A stretch of DNA of 64,000 nt from Neptuniibacter sp. 1_MG-2023 (GTDB lineage Bacteria; Pseudomonadota; Gammaproteobacteria; Pseudomonadales; Balneatricaceae): the NCBI RefSeq assembly GCF_030547185.1, contig NZ_JAUOQR010000010.1, forward strand, positions 1-64,000, written 5' to 3'. Each line of letters begins with the position of its first letter. Within the stretch, counting starts at the first letter, position 1. The notes under the pieces were generated by a model. The model ran no database searches. It was not told the origin of the DNA and was given only the letters and a program-made list of their open reading frames with translations. The position numbers and the translations under genes were made by a program. Below, in pieces: positions 29,348 through 40,341 of this stretch.

Positions 29348-29378
29348 TAAAAAAGGGATGCTTTGCATCCCTTTTTTA
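29348..29378. terminator. Rho-independent terminator, hemY / ferredoxin reductase
   Basis: Stem AAAAAAGGGATG / CATCCCTTTTTT with a short CTTTG loop, having a T-run in both directions, between two convergent genes. Confidence 0.92.
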
Positions 29379-29410
29379 TAGTTGATAACAAGTATCCGTA
29401 TCCCGAACTC

Positions 29411-30451
29411 TTACTTACTTCTTGGCGCGTAAGCAAAAACATCCGAGTGCATATGCTCTTCCTTAAAACCTTTCGCTTCACAAGCTTCAAGTAAGGCATA
29501 AACCATCGCCGGCGAACCACTGGCAAAGATCTCTACATTATCAAAATCATTAAAGTCATCCAAAATAGCTTCAGGCAACAGGCCAACCCGCCCGGTCCAA
29601 TTTGGACTATTTTCAGATTCACTCACAACCCGCTCAAAATGCACATTGGTATGCTCTGCTGCCCACTGCAAAGGAAGGTTACCTAAATAGATATCATCCT
29701 CTACTCGAGCCCCCCAATAAATATAGATAGGGTTACTAAACTGATTAGCTAAAAGGTGTTCAACCACACTCTTCACTTGTGCAAAACCGGTACTTGCTGC
29801 CGCAAAAATTAATCGCGTATCAGGACTGATCTTATGCGCCTGTAAATAACAATCACCCTTAGGGATTTCAACTTCCACCGTACTAGCACTTTGTAGATGC
29901 TGAATAATATCATTAGACATCTCACCACTAGGTACGTGGCGAATATGAAGCTCTAAGTTACGGCCCTGATCAGGTGCAGAACCTATTGAGAACGATGCTT
30001 GCTTCCCATTAGGTAGGATTAAATCTAAATATTGACCTGCATAAAACTCAGCAGACATAGATGCTGTAGCAGGTAACTGAAGGCGCACCCGATAAACATC
30101 TGCATTCAGTTTTTCAATCGCTGTAATATCACATTGCAGTTTTTTCACTAGTAGCTCTCCAGGGCATTGCAGCCCCTCTATTTTCACCCTAACGTCGCTT
30201 AAAGGCCGACATGTACAAGCAAGCACTTCCTCTGACATCTGATTTATTGTTTTATTTAATTTCAGATGCTTTTCAGGGTAATGCTGAATAATCTCGCCAT
30301 CTATCAGCCTAACTTCACATATTTCACAAACGCCATTTCTACAACCCACTCGAAGTTGATAGCCATGCCGCCAGAGACTCTCCAATAAAGTTTCGCCGGA
30401 TTGACCCATAAGTATACGGCCAATATTTTCGATCTCTATCTTATGAGCCAT
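29411..30451 (-). CDS. 2Fe-2S ferredoxin-flavin reductase fusion
   Basis: A 346-residue electron-transfer protein. The N-terminal plant-type ferredoxin domain has the cluster motif CRNGVCEICEVR near residue 37 and a later C in LACTCRP. It is followed by an FAD-binding barrel (DLILPNGKQASFSIGSAP) and an NAD-binding domain (LIFAAASTGFAQVKSVVEHL). The order resembles CDP-6-deoxy-glucoseen reductase and phenol-hydroxylase reductases. The electron acceptor is unknown. It starts three bases after the ubiD stop, so a role beside UbiD or ubiquinone synthesis is possible (inference). ATG at 30451 preferred over TTG at 30454. Confidence 0.85.
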   Translation of the reverse strand: MAHKIEIENIGRILMGQSGETLLESLWRHGYQLRVGCRNGVCEICEVRLIDGEIIQHYPEKHLKLNKTINQMSEEVLACTCRPLSDVRVKIEGLQCPGELLVKKLQCDITAIEKLNADVYRVRLQLPATASMSAEFYAGQYLDLILPNGKQASFSIGSAPDQGRNLELHIRHVPSGEMSNDIIQHLQSASTVEVEIPKGDCYLQAHKISPDTRLIFAAASTGFAQVKSVVEHLLANQFSNPIYIYWGARVEDDIYLGNLPLQWAAEHTNVHFERVVSESENSPNWTGRVGLLPEAILDDFNDFDNVEIFASGSPAMVYALLEACEAKGFKEEHMHSDVFAYAPRSK

Positions 30452-30454
30452 CAA

Positions 30455-31933
30455 TCAATCCAGAATACCTAGGTCATCCCACAGGTCATCGACTTTTTTC
30501 TGTACTTCAGAATCCATTTCAATCGGCACGCCCCACTCACGAGTGGTTTCACCTTCCCATTTATTGGTGGCATCCATACCCATCTTTGAGCCTAACCCCG
30601 AAACGGGCGATGCAAAATCAAGATAATCTATAGGTGTATTATCAATCATCACTGTATCGCGTTGGGGATCCATACGTGTAGTAATCGCCCAGATCACATC
30701 ATTCCAATCTCGTGCATTCACATCATCATCACAAACAATGACAAATTTTGTATACATAAATTGGCGTAAGAAAGACCAAACTCCTAACATAATACGCTTT
30801 GCGTGCCCTGGGTATTGCTTCTTGATCGTCACAACTGCCATACGATACGAACAGCCTTCTGGTGGCAGATAGAAATCGACAATCTCAGGAAACTGTTTTT
30901 GCAAAATAGGCACAAAAACTTCGTTCAATGCCACCCCCAAGATAGCGGGTTCATCTGGCGGCCGTCCTGTATAGGTACTGTGATAGATAGGATTACTACG
31001 ATGAGTAATACGCTCAACAGTAAAAACAGGGAAACTATCTACCTCATTATAATACCCAGTATGGTCACCAAACGGGCCTTCATCAGCCATTTCATCTGGC
31101 TGAATATAACCTTCTAAAATAAACTCTGCACTTGCGGGCACCTGCAAGTCATTGCCTAAGCACTTAACCACTTCAGTTTTACCACCGCGCAATAAACCGG
31201 CAAAACCGTATTCTGATAAGGTATCAGGCACCGGCGTTACTGCACCAAGAATAGTAGCTGGGTCAGCGCCTAAAGCCACCGCGATAGGAAACGGTTCACC
31301 AGGGTGCTCCTGTTTCCATTCACGAAAATCTAACGCCCCGCCGCGATGAGCCAACCAACGCATGATCAACTTATTTTTCGCAATCAGCTGCTGACGGTAA
31401 ATACCTAAGTTTTGACGCTCTTTATTAGGCCCACGGGTAATAACTAGTGGCCATGTAACTAAAGGTGCGGCATCGCCAGGCCAGCAGGTTTGAATAGGTA
31501 ATTTATTCAGATCCACATCATCGCCTTCGATAACATGTTTCTGACAAGCCGCTGTTTTCACGACTTTAGGGCCCATATTCAAAACCTGTTTAAATATAGG
31601 CAATTTATCCCACGCGTCCTTCATTCCTTTTGGAGGCTCAGGCTCTTTCAATTGCGCTAAAAGCTTTCCAACCTCTCGCAAAGCTACAACACTGTCTTCA
31701 CCCATGCCCATAGCAACCCGTTCCGGCGTGCCGAAAAGGTTAGTCAACACGGGGTAATCATAGCCCTTAGGGTTTTCAAACAAGAGCGCAGGACCACCCG
31801 CTTTTAGAGTCCGGTCACTAATCTCTGTCATTTCAAGATTAGGATCAATCTCCTGTTTAATCCGCTTAAGTTCGCCACGCTCTTCCAGCATGTGGATAAA
31901 GTCGCGTAGATCTTTGTATTTTGGAGTTGCCAT
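30455..31933 (-). CDS. ubiD: 4-hydroxy-3-polyprenylbenzoate decarboxylase
   Basis: UbiD decarboxylates the polyprenyl-hydroxybenzoate intermediate of ubiquinone synthesis using prenylated FMN made by UbiX. The 492-residue protein begins [20 protein letters not shown], and has [34 protein letters not shown], and [10 protein letters not shown] around residue 290 with the conserved acidic active site. The length matches E. coli UbiD (497). It is followed directly by the ferredoxin reductase. Confidence 0.95.
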   Translation of the reverse strand: MATPKYKDLRDFIHMLEERGELKRIKQEIDPNLEMTEISDRTLKAGGPALLFENPKGYDYPVLTNLFGTPERVAMGMGEDSVVALREVGKLLAQLKEPEPPKGMKDAWDKLPIFKQVLNMGPKVVKTAACQKHVIEGDDVDLNKLPIQTCWPGDAAPLVTWPLVITRGPNKERQNLGIYRQQLIAKNKLIMRWLAHRGGALDFREWKQEHPGEPFPIAVALGADPATILGAVTPVPDTLSEYGFAGLLRGGKTEVVKCLGNDLQVPASAEFILEGYIQPDEMADEGPFGDHTGYYNEVDSFPVFTVERITHRSNPIYHSTYTGRPPDEPAILGVALNEVFVPILQKQFPEIVDFYLPPEGCSYRMAVVTIKKQYPGHAKRIMLGVWSFLRQFMYTKFVIVCDDDVNARDWNDVIWAITTRMDPQRDTVMIDNTPIDYLDFASPVSGLGSKMGMDATNKWEGETTREWGVPIEMDSEVQKKVDDLWDDLGILD

Positions 31934-31997
31934 ATATAGAACCTAGTAAAAACAAAAAAGGGCAAGCATAAGCTCACCCTTTTATACGTAAACTGGT

Positions 31998-33257
31998 TTA
32001 TTTCCGTTTCATCGACAGGAAGAATTCATCATTTGTTTTAAAGTCTTTCAACTTATCAATCACAAACTCTGTTGCTGCCGTATCTTCCATTGGGTCAAGC
32101 AGCTTGCGTAGAATCCACATACGCTGCAGCTCTTCTTCAGAAGTCAGCAAGTCTTCACGACGAGTACCCGAACGACGGATATTAATGGCAGGGAACACTC
32201 GTTTCTCAGCAATCTTACGATCGAGGTGAACCTCAGAGTTACCTGTACCTTTAAACTCTTCGAAAATAACTTCGTCCATTTTGGAACCTGTATCAACCAA
32301 CGCCGTAGCGATAATTGTCAAACTTCCACCCTCTTCGATATTACGTGCAGCACCGAAGAAACGTTTAGGACGTTCAAGTGCATGAGCATCAACACCACCT
32401 GTTAACACTTTACCCGATGAAGGAATAACTGTGTTGTAAGCACGCGCTAAACGTGTGATCGAATCCAGCAGGATCACTACATCTTTTTTATGCTCAGTCA
32501 GGCGTTTTGCCTTCTCAATAACCATCTCAGCTACTTGAACGTGACGTGATGGAGGCTCGTCAAACGTTGATGCAACAACTTCACCACGAACGGTGCGCTG
32601 CATCTCAGTTACTTCCTCTGGACGCTCATCAATTAGCAAAACGATTAGATGGGTTTCAGGGTTGTTACGCGTAATGCTGTTAGCAATATTCTGTAACATT
32701 AAGGTCTTACCCGCTTTAGGTGGAGATACCACCAATGCACGCTGACCTTTACCCATAGGGCAAACAAGATCGATAACACGGGCAGTCAGATCTTCTGTAC
32801 TACCATTCCCGATCTCCATTCTCAGACGATCCTGCGCAAATAGCGGCGTCAGGTTTTCGAATAGAATTTTGTTCTTGGCGTTGTCTGGTTTGTCGTAGTT
32901 AATCTCATTAACTTTCAACAGAGCAAAATAACGCTCACCATCCTTCGGCGGGCGAATCTTGCCTTCAATCGTATCACCCGTGCGCAGATTAAAACGACGG
33001 ATCTGGCTTGGTGATACATAAATATCATCAGGACCGGCTAGATATGAGGAGTCAGCTGAACGTAGAAAGCCAAAGCCATCCTGTAAAATTTCAAGGACAC
33101 CGTTGCCATAAATATCTTCGCCACCTTTAGCATGGCGTTTCAGGATAGCAAAAATAACATCCTGCTTACGGGACCGTGCCAAGTTATCCATTCCCATGCC
33201 TTTGGCAATATCAAGTAGCTCGGGAACGCTTTTAGTTTTTAATTCGGTAAGATTCAT
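31998..33257 (-). CDS. rho: Transcription termination factor Rho
   Basis: A hexameric RNA helicase that ends transcription at C-rich rut sites. The 419-residue protein has the N-terminal Rho domain ([20 protein letters not shown]), the cold-shock-like RNA-binding domain ([12 protein letters not shown]), Walker A SPPKAGKT near residue 180, and Walker [18 protein letters not shown]. coli Rho is also 419 residues. It follows trxA on the same strand, the usual order, after 228 bases. Confidence 0.97.
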   Translation of the reverse strand: MNLTELKTKSVPELLDIAKGMGMDNLARSRKQDVIFAILKRHAKGGEDIYGNGVLEILQDGFGFLRSADSSYLAGPDDIYVSPSQIRRFNLRTGDTIEGKIRPPKDGERYFALLKVNEINYDKPDNAKNKILFENLTPLFAQDRLRMEIGNGSTEDLTARVIDLVCPMGKGQRALVVSPPKAGKTLMLQNIANSITRNNPETHLIVLLIDERPEEVTEMQRTVRGEVVASTFDEPPSRHVQVAEMVIEKAKRLTEHKKDVVILLDSITRLARAYNTVIPSSGKVLTGGVDAHALERPKRFFGAARNIEEGGSLTIIATALVDTGSKMDEVIFEEFKGTGNSEVHLDRKIAEKRVFPAINIRRSGTRREDLLTSEEELQRMWILRKLLDPMEDTAATEFVIDKLKDFKTNDEFFLSMKRK

Positions 33258-33438
33258 AGTTTGAAGGAAATAAGCACTAAGCTGATTTTTTTATTTGGAT
33301 GGAATTTAGGAAGAAATACGAAAATGGCCTTTAGGCACAACGCTAAAACAAATTAAAGAAGGATAAAATTCTAGCGGGCTGGCCAAACTTTAGACACTAT
33401 AGAAGGAAGAAAACCGCCTGTCTATAGTAAACGTTAAG

Positions 33439-33470
33439 AAAGTGTAATGTTTTATAAAACATCACACTTT
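33439..33470 (-). terminator. Hairpin downstream of trxA
   Basis: An inverted repeat AAAGTGTAATGTTTT / AAAACATCACACTTT (one mismatch region) directly after the trxA stop on the minus strand, followed by only a short T-rich run. Likely terminator or mRNA stabiliser before rho. Confidence 0.65.
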
Positions 33471-33485
33471 ACTAAGCTTACTTGC

Positions 33486-33812
33486 TTACAAATTAGCTTC
33501 GATGAAAGCCGCTAATTGTGATTTTGACAAAGCACCAACTTTAGTTGCTTCGACATTACCACCTTTAAACAACATCAGAGTTGGAATACCACGAATACCA
33601 AACTTTGGCGGTGTTTCGCTGTTTTCATCAATATTCAGCTTACAAATTTTAAGCTGATCACCATACTCTTTTGCAATCTCTTCAAGAACTGGAGCAATCA
33701 TTTTACAAGGACCGCACCACTCAGCCCAATAATCCACTAAGACTGCACATTCAGCCTTGAGAACATCTTCGTCGAAGGAAGCATCTGTAACATTTACAAT
33801 GTTTTCACTCAT
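33486..33812 (-). CDS. trxA: Thioredoxin
   Basis: The 108-residue thioredoxin carries the redox motif WCGPCK (C33, C36) in [18 protein letters not shown] and the cis-proline segment [11 protein letters not shown]. It reduces cytoplasmic disulfides, for example in ribonucleotide reductase and PAPS reductase. It is divergent from ppx with a 259-base gap, and upstream of rho. Confidence 0.97.
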   Translation of the reverse strand: MSENIVNVTDASFDEDVLKAECAVLVDYWAEWCGPCKMIAPVLEEIAKEYGDQLKICKLNIDENSETPPKFGIRGIPTLMLFKGGNVEATKVGALSKSQLAAFIEANL

Positions 33813-34071
33813 GGGAACTATTCTCCGCTGCGCCCAACACTTTAATCAGACCGCCGATAATAACACCCAACAGGCCATTGTGTAACGGGGTTGTAGCCAA
33901 TTAGCGACCATTTTCTCACTCAAAAACATGTTTGACGCCAATAAACTGTTTCAAAACAAGCATCTACTACACCGTCACATTATGTTAACGAAAAGCGACT
34001 GCAGCCAAAGCCTTCTTTTGGTACTCTACTCTCCAATTCCTCTCTACTATCATCTATGAGGCTTTTTTGTA

Positions 34072-35586
34072 ATGACCGAGCAGAATACTGCTAGCGAGAA
34101 CATTGAAGAGCAATTTCTCGCCGCCATAGACCTTGGCTCCAATAGTTTCCACATCGTTGTAGCACAACTCAGCCAAGGCGAATTACGAACGGTTGACGTA
34201 ATGTCTGATAAAGTTCAACTCGCGGCTGGCATTAATGACAAACGCTACCTAACCGATGAGGCAAAGCAAAGAGGCCTTGAATGTTTAAGTCGGTTTGCTC
34301 AACGCATCAAAGACCTACCAAGAGATGCCGTACGGGTAGTCGGTACAAACGCACTACGCGAAGCCAAAAATAGCCGAGAATTTATAGAAGAAGCTGAGAG
34401 CATCCTTGGCACCCCACTTGAGATTATTGCAGGACGAGAGGAAGCGCGCCTCATATACTTAGGCGTGGCCCATACATTAGCAGATGACAAAGGCGCTCGT
34501 TTAGTCGTTGATATAGGCGGTGGCAGCACCGAATTTATCATTGGGGAACGTTTTGAGCCTAACATGATGGAAAGCCTGCATATGGGTTGTGTTAGCTTCA
34601 CTCAACGCTATTTTCCTGATGACATCATTAGTGCAAAAAACTTCAAACGCGCCCAAACCGCAGCACTTCAAGAGCTACAGTCAATCAAGTTTTCCTATAA
34701 AGACCATGGCTGGAATAGCACAGTAGGTTCATCCGGTACAATAAAAGCGGTTCGTAACGCTTGTATCAGCAACGGATGGAGTGATGACCGCATTACCAAA
34801 GATGCGCTACACACACTTAAAGATAAAATCTTAAGTTTTGACAACAGCAATGATATAGATATTGAAGATCTAAAGCCTGAGCGAAGAAAAGTCTTTCCAG
34901 CCGGAGTTGCGATCCTTTGTGCCGCATTTGAAGCGCTTGATATTGAAGAGATGCACTTCTCAGAAGGCGCACTCCGCGAAGGGGTGCTTTATGATATGGC
35001 CGGGCGATTACGTCATGAGGACGTTCGAGACCGAACCATCAATGCCATTATGCAGCGCTACCACGTAGATCAAGAGCAAGCAGATAGAGTCGAACAAACT
35101 GCGCTGATCGCTTGGGCTCAAGTAAAAGAGGAGTGGCAGCTATCGCGTAAACACTACGACATGCTTAGCTGGGCTGCAAAAACCCATGAAATTGGCCTAA
35201 CCATTGCTCATAGCCAGTTCCACAAGCATAGTGCCTACTTACTAACCCACGCAGACCTACCTGGCTTTACGACACAGGAACAGCTTCAACTAGCAACCTT
35301 AGTTCGAGGTCACCGTCGAAAATTCCCAAAAGATGACTTTAAAGCCTTACCAAAACGCTTACAGGAGCCCTACACCCGCCTTTGCGTACTACTACGCATT
35401 GCAGTCGTACTCCATCGGAGTCGCTCAAAAGACAGGCTTCCTGCTATCTCTTTTTCTATCGATAACAAAAAGCTGATTATCGAATTCCCTGAAGGCTGGC
35501 TAGAACACCACCCCCTAACGCTTGCTGATTTAGAGCAAGAGACTGAATATCTGAACAGTGCCGATATAAAGCTCCGCGTACAGTAA
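34072..35586 (+). CDS. ppx: Exopolyphosphatase
   Basis: Ppx removes terminal phosphates from polyphosphate and may also hydrolyse pppGpp. The 504-residue protein has the ASKHA phosphate-1 loop AAIDLGSNSFHIVVA near residue 17, phosphate-2 VVDIGGGSTEF near 145, VGSSGTIKA near 220, and a C-terminal HD-like helical domain (AAKTHEIGLTIAHSQFHKHS). The length fits Ppx (513 in E. coli). It is next to trxA-rho, as in many pseudomonads. Confidence 0.92.
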   Translation: MTEQNTASENIEEQFLAAIDLGSNSFHIVVAQLSQGELRTVDVMSDKVQLAAGINDKRYLTDEAKQRGLECLSRFAQRIKDLPRDAVRVVGTNALREAKNSREFIEEAESILGTPLEIIAGREEARLIYLGVAHTLADDKGARLVVDIGGGSTEFIIGERFEPNMMESLHMGCVSFTQRYFPDDIISAKNFKRAQTAALQELQSIKFSYKDHGWNSTVGSSGTIKAVRNACISNGWSDDRITKDALHTLKDKILSFDNSNDIDIEDLKPERRKVFPAGVAILCAAFEALDIEEMHFSEGALREGVLYDMAGRLRHEDVRDRTINAIMQRYHVDQEQADRVEQTALIAWAQVKEEWQLSRKHYDMLSWAAKTHEIGLTIAHSQFHKHSAYLLTHADLPGFTTQEQLQLATLVRGHRRKFPKDDFKALPKRLQEPYTRLCVLLRIAVVLHRSRSKDRLPAISFSIDNKKLIIEFPEGWLEHHPLTLADLEQETEYLNSADIKLRVQ

Positions 35587-35614
35587 ACAGGCTCCAAATA
35601 AGCAACGCAGATAC

Positions 35615-35650
35615 AAAAAAGCCCCTGCATTTCTACAGGGGCTTTTCTTT
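35615..35650. terminator. Rho-independent terminator, ppx/pckA
   Basis: Stem AAAAGCCCCTG / CAGGGGCTTTT with a short loop, A-run upstream and T-run downstream, between convergent ppx and pckA; it works in both directions. Confidence 0.93.
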
Positions 35651-35666
35651 TACCGACGAAAACTAA

Positions 35667-37214
35667 TTAAAGCTTAGGACCCGCGGCAATAATATCTTCA
35701 GATACACCATCGAACTTTTTAAAGTTCTCAACAAACTGACCTATCAGGTCTTTTGCTGCTGCATCATAGGTTGATTTATCAGACCAAGTTTCACGTGGAT
35801 TCAACAAAGAAGAATCTACACCTGGAACAGAAACAGGAACGTTAAGGTTCAAACCATCTAACTTAACAGTCTCAGCATCCGTCAGGGCACCATTCTGTAT
35901 AGCACTAATAATACCGCGCGTAGTTGGAATACTGAAACGCTCACCAGTACCGTAAGAACCGCCAGTCCAACCTGTATTAACAAGATAAACTTTAGAACCG
36001 AACTCTTCGATACGCTTCATTAGCAATTCAGCGTAAACATGCGCTGGACGCGGAAAGAAAGGAGCACCAAAACAAGTAGAGAAGGTAGATTTAATACCAC
36101 CACCAGAACCCATCTCAGTAGAACCTACAAGTGCTGTATAACCAGAAAGGAAGTGGTACGCAGCCGCTTCTTTAGTTAATACAGAAACAGGTGGCAATAC
36201 ACCGGTTAAATCACATGTAAGGAATACGATAGAATCAGGCTCATCACCCATATTCAGCTCGGTACGTTTCTCAACATGCTCTAGTGGGTATGCGCAGCGA
36301 CCATTTTCAGTCAGTGACGTATCATCATAATCAGCAGTACGCTTCTCATTCAATGTTACGTTCTCAACGATGGCACCAAAACGAATCGCATCCCAAATGA
36401 TTGGCTCATTTTTCTGGCTTAGGTTGATAGTCTTCGCGTAGCAACCACCTTCAAGGTTAAATACAACGCCTTTACCCCAACCATGCTCATCATCACCAAT
36501 AAGGTAACGATCTGGATCGGCAGAAAGGGTGGTTTTACCTGTACCTGAAAGGCCGAAGAACAATGTAGTGCTGTTATCTTCACCTACGTTTGCAGAACAG
36601 TGCATAGGAAGCACATCTTTTTCTGGTAGTAGGAAGTTCTGAACAGAGAACATCGCTTTCTTCATCTCGCCCGCATAACGCATGCCCACAAGCAATACTT
36701 TACGCTTAGCGAAGTTAAGAATGACACAACCGTCACTGTTCGTACCATCGCGCTCTGGCTCACATTCGAACCCAGCCACGTTTAGTACTTGCCACTCTTC
36801 TTTCGCTTTTGGATTGTATTCCGCAGGGCGAATGAACAGGTTTTGACCAAACAGATTCTGCCACGCAGTCTGAGTTGTCATTTTAACAGCAAGATAGTGA
36901 CTTGGATCAGAACCGACATGTACGTTAGATACAAAGTGTTCTTTATCCGCTACAAACTCTTCTACACGAGTCCATAGGGCATCAAACTTATCAGCATCGA
37001 AAGGACGATTAATATTGCCCCAATCGATTGAATCTGAAGTACTTGGCTCATCAACGATGTAACGATCCATCGGAGAACGGCCTGTACGTTTACCTGTTGT
37101 TACTACTAAGGCGCCTGAATCAGCTAATATCCCTTCACCATTTAAAATGGCTTTTTCTACTAGCTCAGCTGGGCTTAAATTTTGGTGTGCAATGTTCAAT
37201 GAATCTTTGGTCAT
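35667..37214 (-). CDS. pckA: Phosphoenolpyruvate carboxykinase (ATP)
   Basis: PckA converts oxaloacetate to PEP, the entry to gluconeogenesis when growing on C4 acids. The 515-residue protein has [14 protein letters not shown] near residue 44, the P-loop [16 protein letters not shown] and metal-binding DDEHGWG near 250, and [13 protein letters not shown] near 400. The length is slightly shorter than E. coli (540). It heads the pckA-hslO-hslR-yrfG-nudE block. It fits functionally with the dicarboxylate uptake locus in this window. Confidence 0.96.
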   Translation of the reverse strand: MTKDSLNIAHQNLSPAELVEKAILNGEGILADSGALVVTTGKRTGRSPMDRYIVDEPSTSDSIDWGNINRPFDADKFDALWTRVEEFVADKEHFVSNVHVGSDPSHYLAVKMTTQTAWQNLFGQNLFIRPAEYNPKAKEEWQVLNVAGFECEPERDGTNSDGCVILNFAKRKVLLVGMRYAGEMKKAMFSVQNFLLPEKDVLPMHCSANVGEDNSTTLFFGLSGTGKTTLSADPDRYLIGDDEHGWGKGVVFNLEGGCYAKTINLSQKNEPIIWDAIRFGAIVENVTLNEKRTADYDDTSLTENGRCAYPLEHVEKRTELNMGDEPDSIVFLTCDLTGVLPPVSVLTKEAAAYHFLSGYTALVGSTEMGSGGGIKSTFSTCFGAPFFPRPAHVYAELLMKRIEEFGSKVYLVNTGWTGGSYGTGERFSIPTTRGIISAIQNGALTDAETVKLDGLNLNVPVSVPGVDSSLLNPRETWSDKSTYDAAAKDLIGQFVENFKKFDGVSEDIIAAGPKL

Positions 37215-37385
37215 TACTGGGTTCCCTTGGCATAGGCGCCAATAACGTTTCCTAAATAAGGCGTAAGGTATATGTATATATCGTATTTATAAGGACGCGT
37301 ATTATGCACAAAAATCGCACGAAACGCCATTACAGAAAGCGATTCTAAGTTGACTTAACGCAAATTTGAGCTAAGGACGACATAA

Positions 37386-38258
37386 TTAATGTACATTTTG
37401 TGAATTATCTGTCGTCCCTGCTTCAGAAAATAGCGCCTCAACATCAGTTTGATCAAAGATGTAATGGTGATTACAAAACTGACAACTCACATCAATACAC
37501 CCCTCTTCCTCGATCAATGATAACAAATCAGCCTTACCCACCAGCTTCAAAGAACTTAAACTCCGCTCTCTTGAACAAGTACACTTAAACTGCACACTGT
37601 CTGGTTCATAAAGCCGACATGTTTCTTCATGAAACAAACGGTATAGCAAGGTTTCGTTATCCAACTCAAGTAATTCGATACTTTTCAAAGTAGAAGCTAA
37701 AAAACTGATACGCTCCCAATCATCTTGACCTGAACCTTCCGCCGGTAGAACTTGCAACATTAAGCCTGCCGCTGTCTCGCCATCGGAAGCCAACTGCACA
37801 TAAGTAGGTAACTGCTCAGAACTGACGAAATAACTCTCTAGGCATTTTGCCAAGTTCTCACCATCTAAAGGCACTACACCCTGATAACGTTGCCCATTTT
37901 CTGGTTCAATCGTTAACACTACCTGACCTTGAGGCAACAATTCAGTAAAAGTCGCATTATCAGGAACATCCCCTTCCAAGCGGGCAATCGCTCTAACATC
38001 ACGATGCTGATTAGTTTCAGCCATCAAAAGACGCACATTCCCCTGCCCTTGGGCTTGAAGGATTAGACGGCCTTCAAACTTCAGATTAGAACTAAGCAAG
38101 CTAACGGCAGCCAACATCTCACCTAGCACCTGCTTTATAACTGGAGGGTAGTTGTGGTTTTCAAAACAGTCACTACAGGTTTTCTTTAAACCTGAAACGA
38201 CACCTCTTATATCCAGCTCATCAAACATAATGCGTTGGATCTGATCAGGATTGCTCAT
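37386..38258 (-). CDS. hslO: Redox-regulated chaperone Hsp33
   Basis: Hsp33 is a holdase activated by oxidation. The 290-residue protein has the substrate domain (GRLILQAQGQGNVRLLMAE) and the C-terminal zinc switch with FKCTCSRE and SCQFCNHHY, the CxC and CxxC pairs. It lies next to pckA as in E. coli. Confidence 0.95.
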   Translation of the reverse strand: MSNPDQIQRIMFDELDIRGVVSGLKKTCSDCFENHNYPPVIKQVLGEMLAAVSLLSSNLKFEGRLILQAQGQGNVRLLMAETNQHRDVRAIARLEGDVPDNATFTELLPQGQVVLTIEPENGQRYQGVVPLDGENLAKCLESYFVSSEQLPTYVQLASDGETAAGLMLQVLPAEGSGQDDWERISFLASTLKSIELLELDNETLLYRLFHEETCRLYEPDSVQFKCTCSRERSLSSLKLVGKADLLSLIEEEGCIDVSCQFCNHHYIFDQTDVEALFSEAGTTDNSQNVH

Positions 38259-38381
38259 ATAAATAAAATCTATTCACTTGTTCGGAATAAACTTGAACAC
38301 CTAAATTGATATTCAAGACAGGGAACTTATTTTATCATACCCTCCCTACTATTCGAGCCGACTACAGACACAAATATAACA

Positions 38382-39170
38382 ATGACAAATATTAGCGTTT
38401 TTAATACTCAGTGGAATTTCAAAGCCCTAATCATAAGCCACCTGCTGGCCGCGCTTTGGCTAGGTTTTTTCCTAACGGATACAGGTTTTGCTTTCTGGCG
38501 AAGCATTGATCAAAACATCTTTTTTCTATTGAACGGTACTTTAGCTGAAGATAATGGCTGGACACGCTTCTGGGCTTGGGCCAATGTTCGTATCTTCGAT
38601 ATTATTCCACTCCTCATTATTTTAGTTAGTGTTACTTTCCCTGGTATGGGGATAAAGCGCGATCGGCTACAGCAAAGCTTTATTGGCTTTGTTCTCTTAC
38701 TGGTATTGATGTTTCCTATACGCGAATCCGTTTACGAATATGCACGAGCTATAGATTTAAGCGGTAACAGCCCTTCATTAATGCTTGAACCTGCGTTTAG
38801 ATTTAGTCAGATTGTGCCTGATATACCAGCCAAAGACTCTGCAGGTCATAGCTTCCCTGGGGATCACGCTGCAGTGGTATTAACATGGGCGGGATATATT
38901 ATATTGAATGCGAGAAATGCACTTTCAATAGGCGCGTTACTTTTAGCCCTATTATTTATGTTGCCCCGTATAGTGGGCGGTGCTCACTGGGCCAGCGATA
39001 ATTTGGTAGGGGGCGCTTTCTCGGCAGCCATTACATTGAGCTGGGCATTTTGCACGCCACTTATGCACTACTTAACACTCGGCGCACATAAGCTATTAAG
39101 CCCTTTGATTCGTTTGTTTGGAAAAATCCCACTACTGAATCAATTACCCATTCTAAAACAACCCAATTAA
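38382..39170 (+). CDS. PAP2-family phosphatase
   Basis: A 262-residue membrane protein with about six hydrophobic segments. The PAP2 motifs are SAGHSFPGDHAAV (C2, near residue 163) and RIVGGAHWASDNLVGG (C3, near 204). Such enzymes dephosphorylate lipid phosphates such as undecaprenyl pyrophosphate or lipid A; substrate not determinable. A clear C1 motif (KX6RP) is not obvious to me. It interrupts the hslO-hslR pair found adjacent in E. coli. Confidence 0.82.
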   Translation: MTNISVFNTQWNFKALIISHLLAALWLGFFLTDTGFAFWRSIDQNIFFLLNGTLAEDNGWTRFWAWANVRIFDIIPLLIILVSVTFPGMGIKRDRLQQSFIGFVLLLVLMFPIRESVYEYARAIDLSGNSPSLMLEPAFRFSQIVPDIPAKDSAGHSFPGDHAAVVLTWAGYIILNARNALSIGALLLALLFMLPRIVGGAHWASDNLVGGAFSAAITLSWAFCTPLMHYLTLGAHKLLSPLIRLFGKIPLLNQLPILKQPN

Positions 39171-39184
39171 AGCGCATGCTGAAT

Positions 39185-39222
39185 GCGTTAGTCGTCCTCT
39201 AAAAGAACGTCACGGCTAACGC
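39185..39222. terminator. Hairpin between PAP2 gene and hslR
   Basis: An inverted repeat GCGTTAG / CTAACGC separated by 24 bases, in the gap between two convergent genes. It lacks a T-tract, so its role is uncertain. Confidence 0.4.
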
Positions 39223-39236
39223 AGTAATTCCAAGTA

Positions 39237-39644
39237 CTACTTATCAAAAATACCGCGCCCTTCATCTTTAAAAGATATGATCTGGCGACGTTCTTTCTTA
39301 TTAGGGCGATTTCGCGGATTCAAACCACTTCCCATAGCCTTACGTTGGGCTGCATTTTCTTCCCGCTTTTTAATACTCGCTTCGGTTTCTTTATAAAGCT
39401 TTTGCGCATCAGGAGCGCCTCCTCGACGATCAGACAGCTCCACAACAACGATCTCTTTTTCATCGAAGCCTTGGCGAATCGTTAAGGTGGCCCCCACCTC
39501 AACATGACGACTACACTTAGTTCGCTGCCCGTTATAGTGTACTTTGCCACCATCAATCATCTGCTTAGCAACTGCTCTGGTTTTATAAAACCTAGCGGCC
39601 CATAGCCATTTATCTAAACGAACCTTATCTTCAGGCTGTGTCAT
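39237..39644 (-). CDS. hslR: Heat-shock protein 15 (S4 domain)
   Basis: Hsp15 binds free 50S subunits carrying nascent chains. The 135-residue protein has an N-terminal S4 RNA-binding domain (VRLDKWLWAARFYKTRAVAK and GGKVHYNGQRTKCSR) and a basic C-terminal tail (NPRNRPNKKERRQI). It follows yrfG by 11 bases on the same strand, as in E. coli. Confidence 0.94.
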   Translation of the reverse strand: MTQPEDKVRLDKWLWAARFYKTRAVAKQMIDGGKVHYNGQRTKCSRHVEVGATLTIRQGFDEKEIVVVELSDRRGGAPDAQKLYKETEASIKKREENAAQRKAMGSGLNPRNRPNKKERRQIISFKDEGRGIFDK

Positions 39645-39655
39645 TCTCTTCCGTT

Positions 39656-40309
39656 CTATTTCGGTGTAATTTCATTGAAATGATCGATTGCAGAAAAACC
39701 ATCGATCTCTCTTTTTGGCTGCTGACTATCCGGCTGAAAGATTGAGAGCAGATAGCGAATTCCATATTCACGAGCACTTTCAAGTACCGCAAAACTATCA
39801 TCCACCAGCAACGTTCGATCTTTATTAAACGGCTCTACCTCTTGTAGTCTATCCCAAAAACCAAATGTTTCCTTAGCCAAGCCAAAATCATGTGAGCAGA
39901 TCACATGATCAACCAATTGGTCTAAATTGGTTGTTTCAGCTTTAAGAGATAAACTATCCTGATGAGCGTTAGTCACTATGACAGTACGGATACCCTGCTG
40001 CTTTAAAGACAAAAGGAAGTCCTGCACATGGGGTCTGAAAGCTATCTTTTGTGCCACCTCTTTTTTTAATTCGGCAACAGGTACATTAAGTTCTCGCGTC
40101 CAAAAATCTAAGCAATACCAATTGAGCGAGCCCAGCTCCTCTATGATACGCTCATGAAGCCACTGACGAGCTTCTTCTATCTCCATGGAGTGTATCTGCG
40201 CATAGCGTAAAGGGAGATGCTCAAGCCAAAAAAACGTGTCAAAGTGTAGGTCAAGAAGCGTGCCGTCCATATCTAACAACACGGTATCGATATTTTGCCA
40301 ATCAAACAT
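39656..40309 (-). CDS. yrfG: HAD-superfamily GMP/IMP nucleotidase
   Basis: A 217-residue HAD hydrolase with motif I VLLDMDGTLLDLHFD at the N-terminus, motif II VIVTNAHQDS, and motif III/IV TLLVDDSFAVLESA. The gene order with hslR, hslO and nudE matches E. coli yrfG, whose product hydrolyses GMP and IMP. It is divergent from nudE with 32 bases between starts. Confidence 0.9.
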   Translation of the reverse strand: MFDWQNIDTVLLDMDGTLLDLHFDTFFWLEHLPLRYAQIHSMEIEEARQWLHERIIEELGSLNWYCLDFWTRELNVPVAELKKEVAQKIAFRPHVQDFLLSLKQQGIRTVIVTNAHQDSLSLKAETTNLDQLVDHVICSHDFGLAKETFGFWDRLQEVEPFNKDRTLLVDDSFAVLESAREYGIRYLLSIFQPDSQQPKREIDGFSAIDHFNEITPK

Positions 40310-40341
40310 TACTCAGGCCATTTGTAGGAGGAAACTTCAGT

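Noticed and set aside
33397..33427. Inverted repeat ACTATAGA / TCTATAGT between trxA and rho
   Set aside because: Possible Rho autoregulatory leader element, but the stem is AT-rich and short, with a 15-base loop, and no other leader feature is seen.
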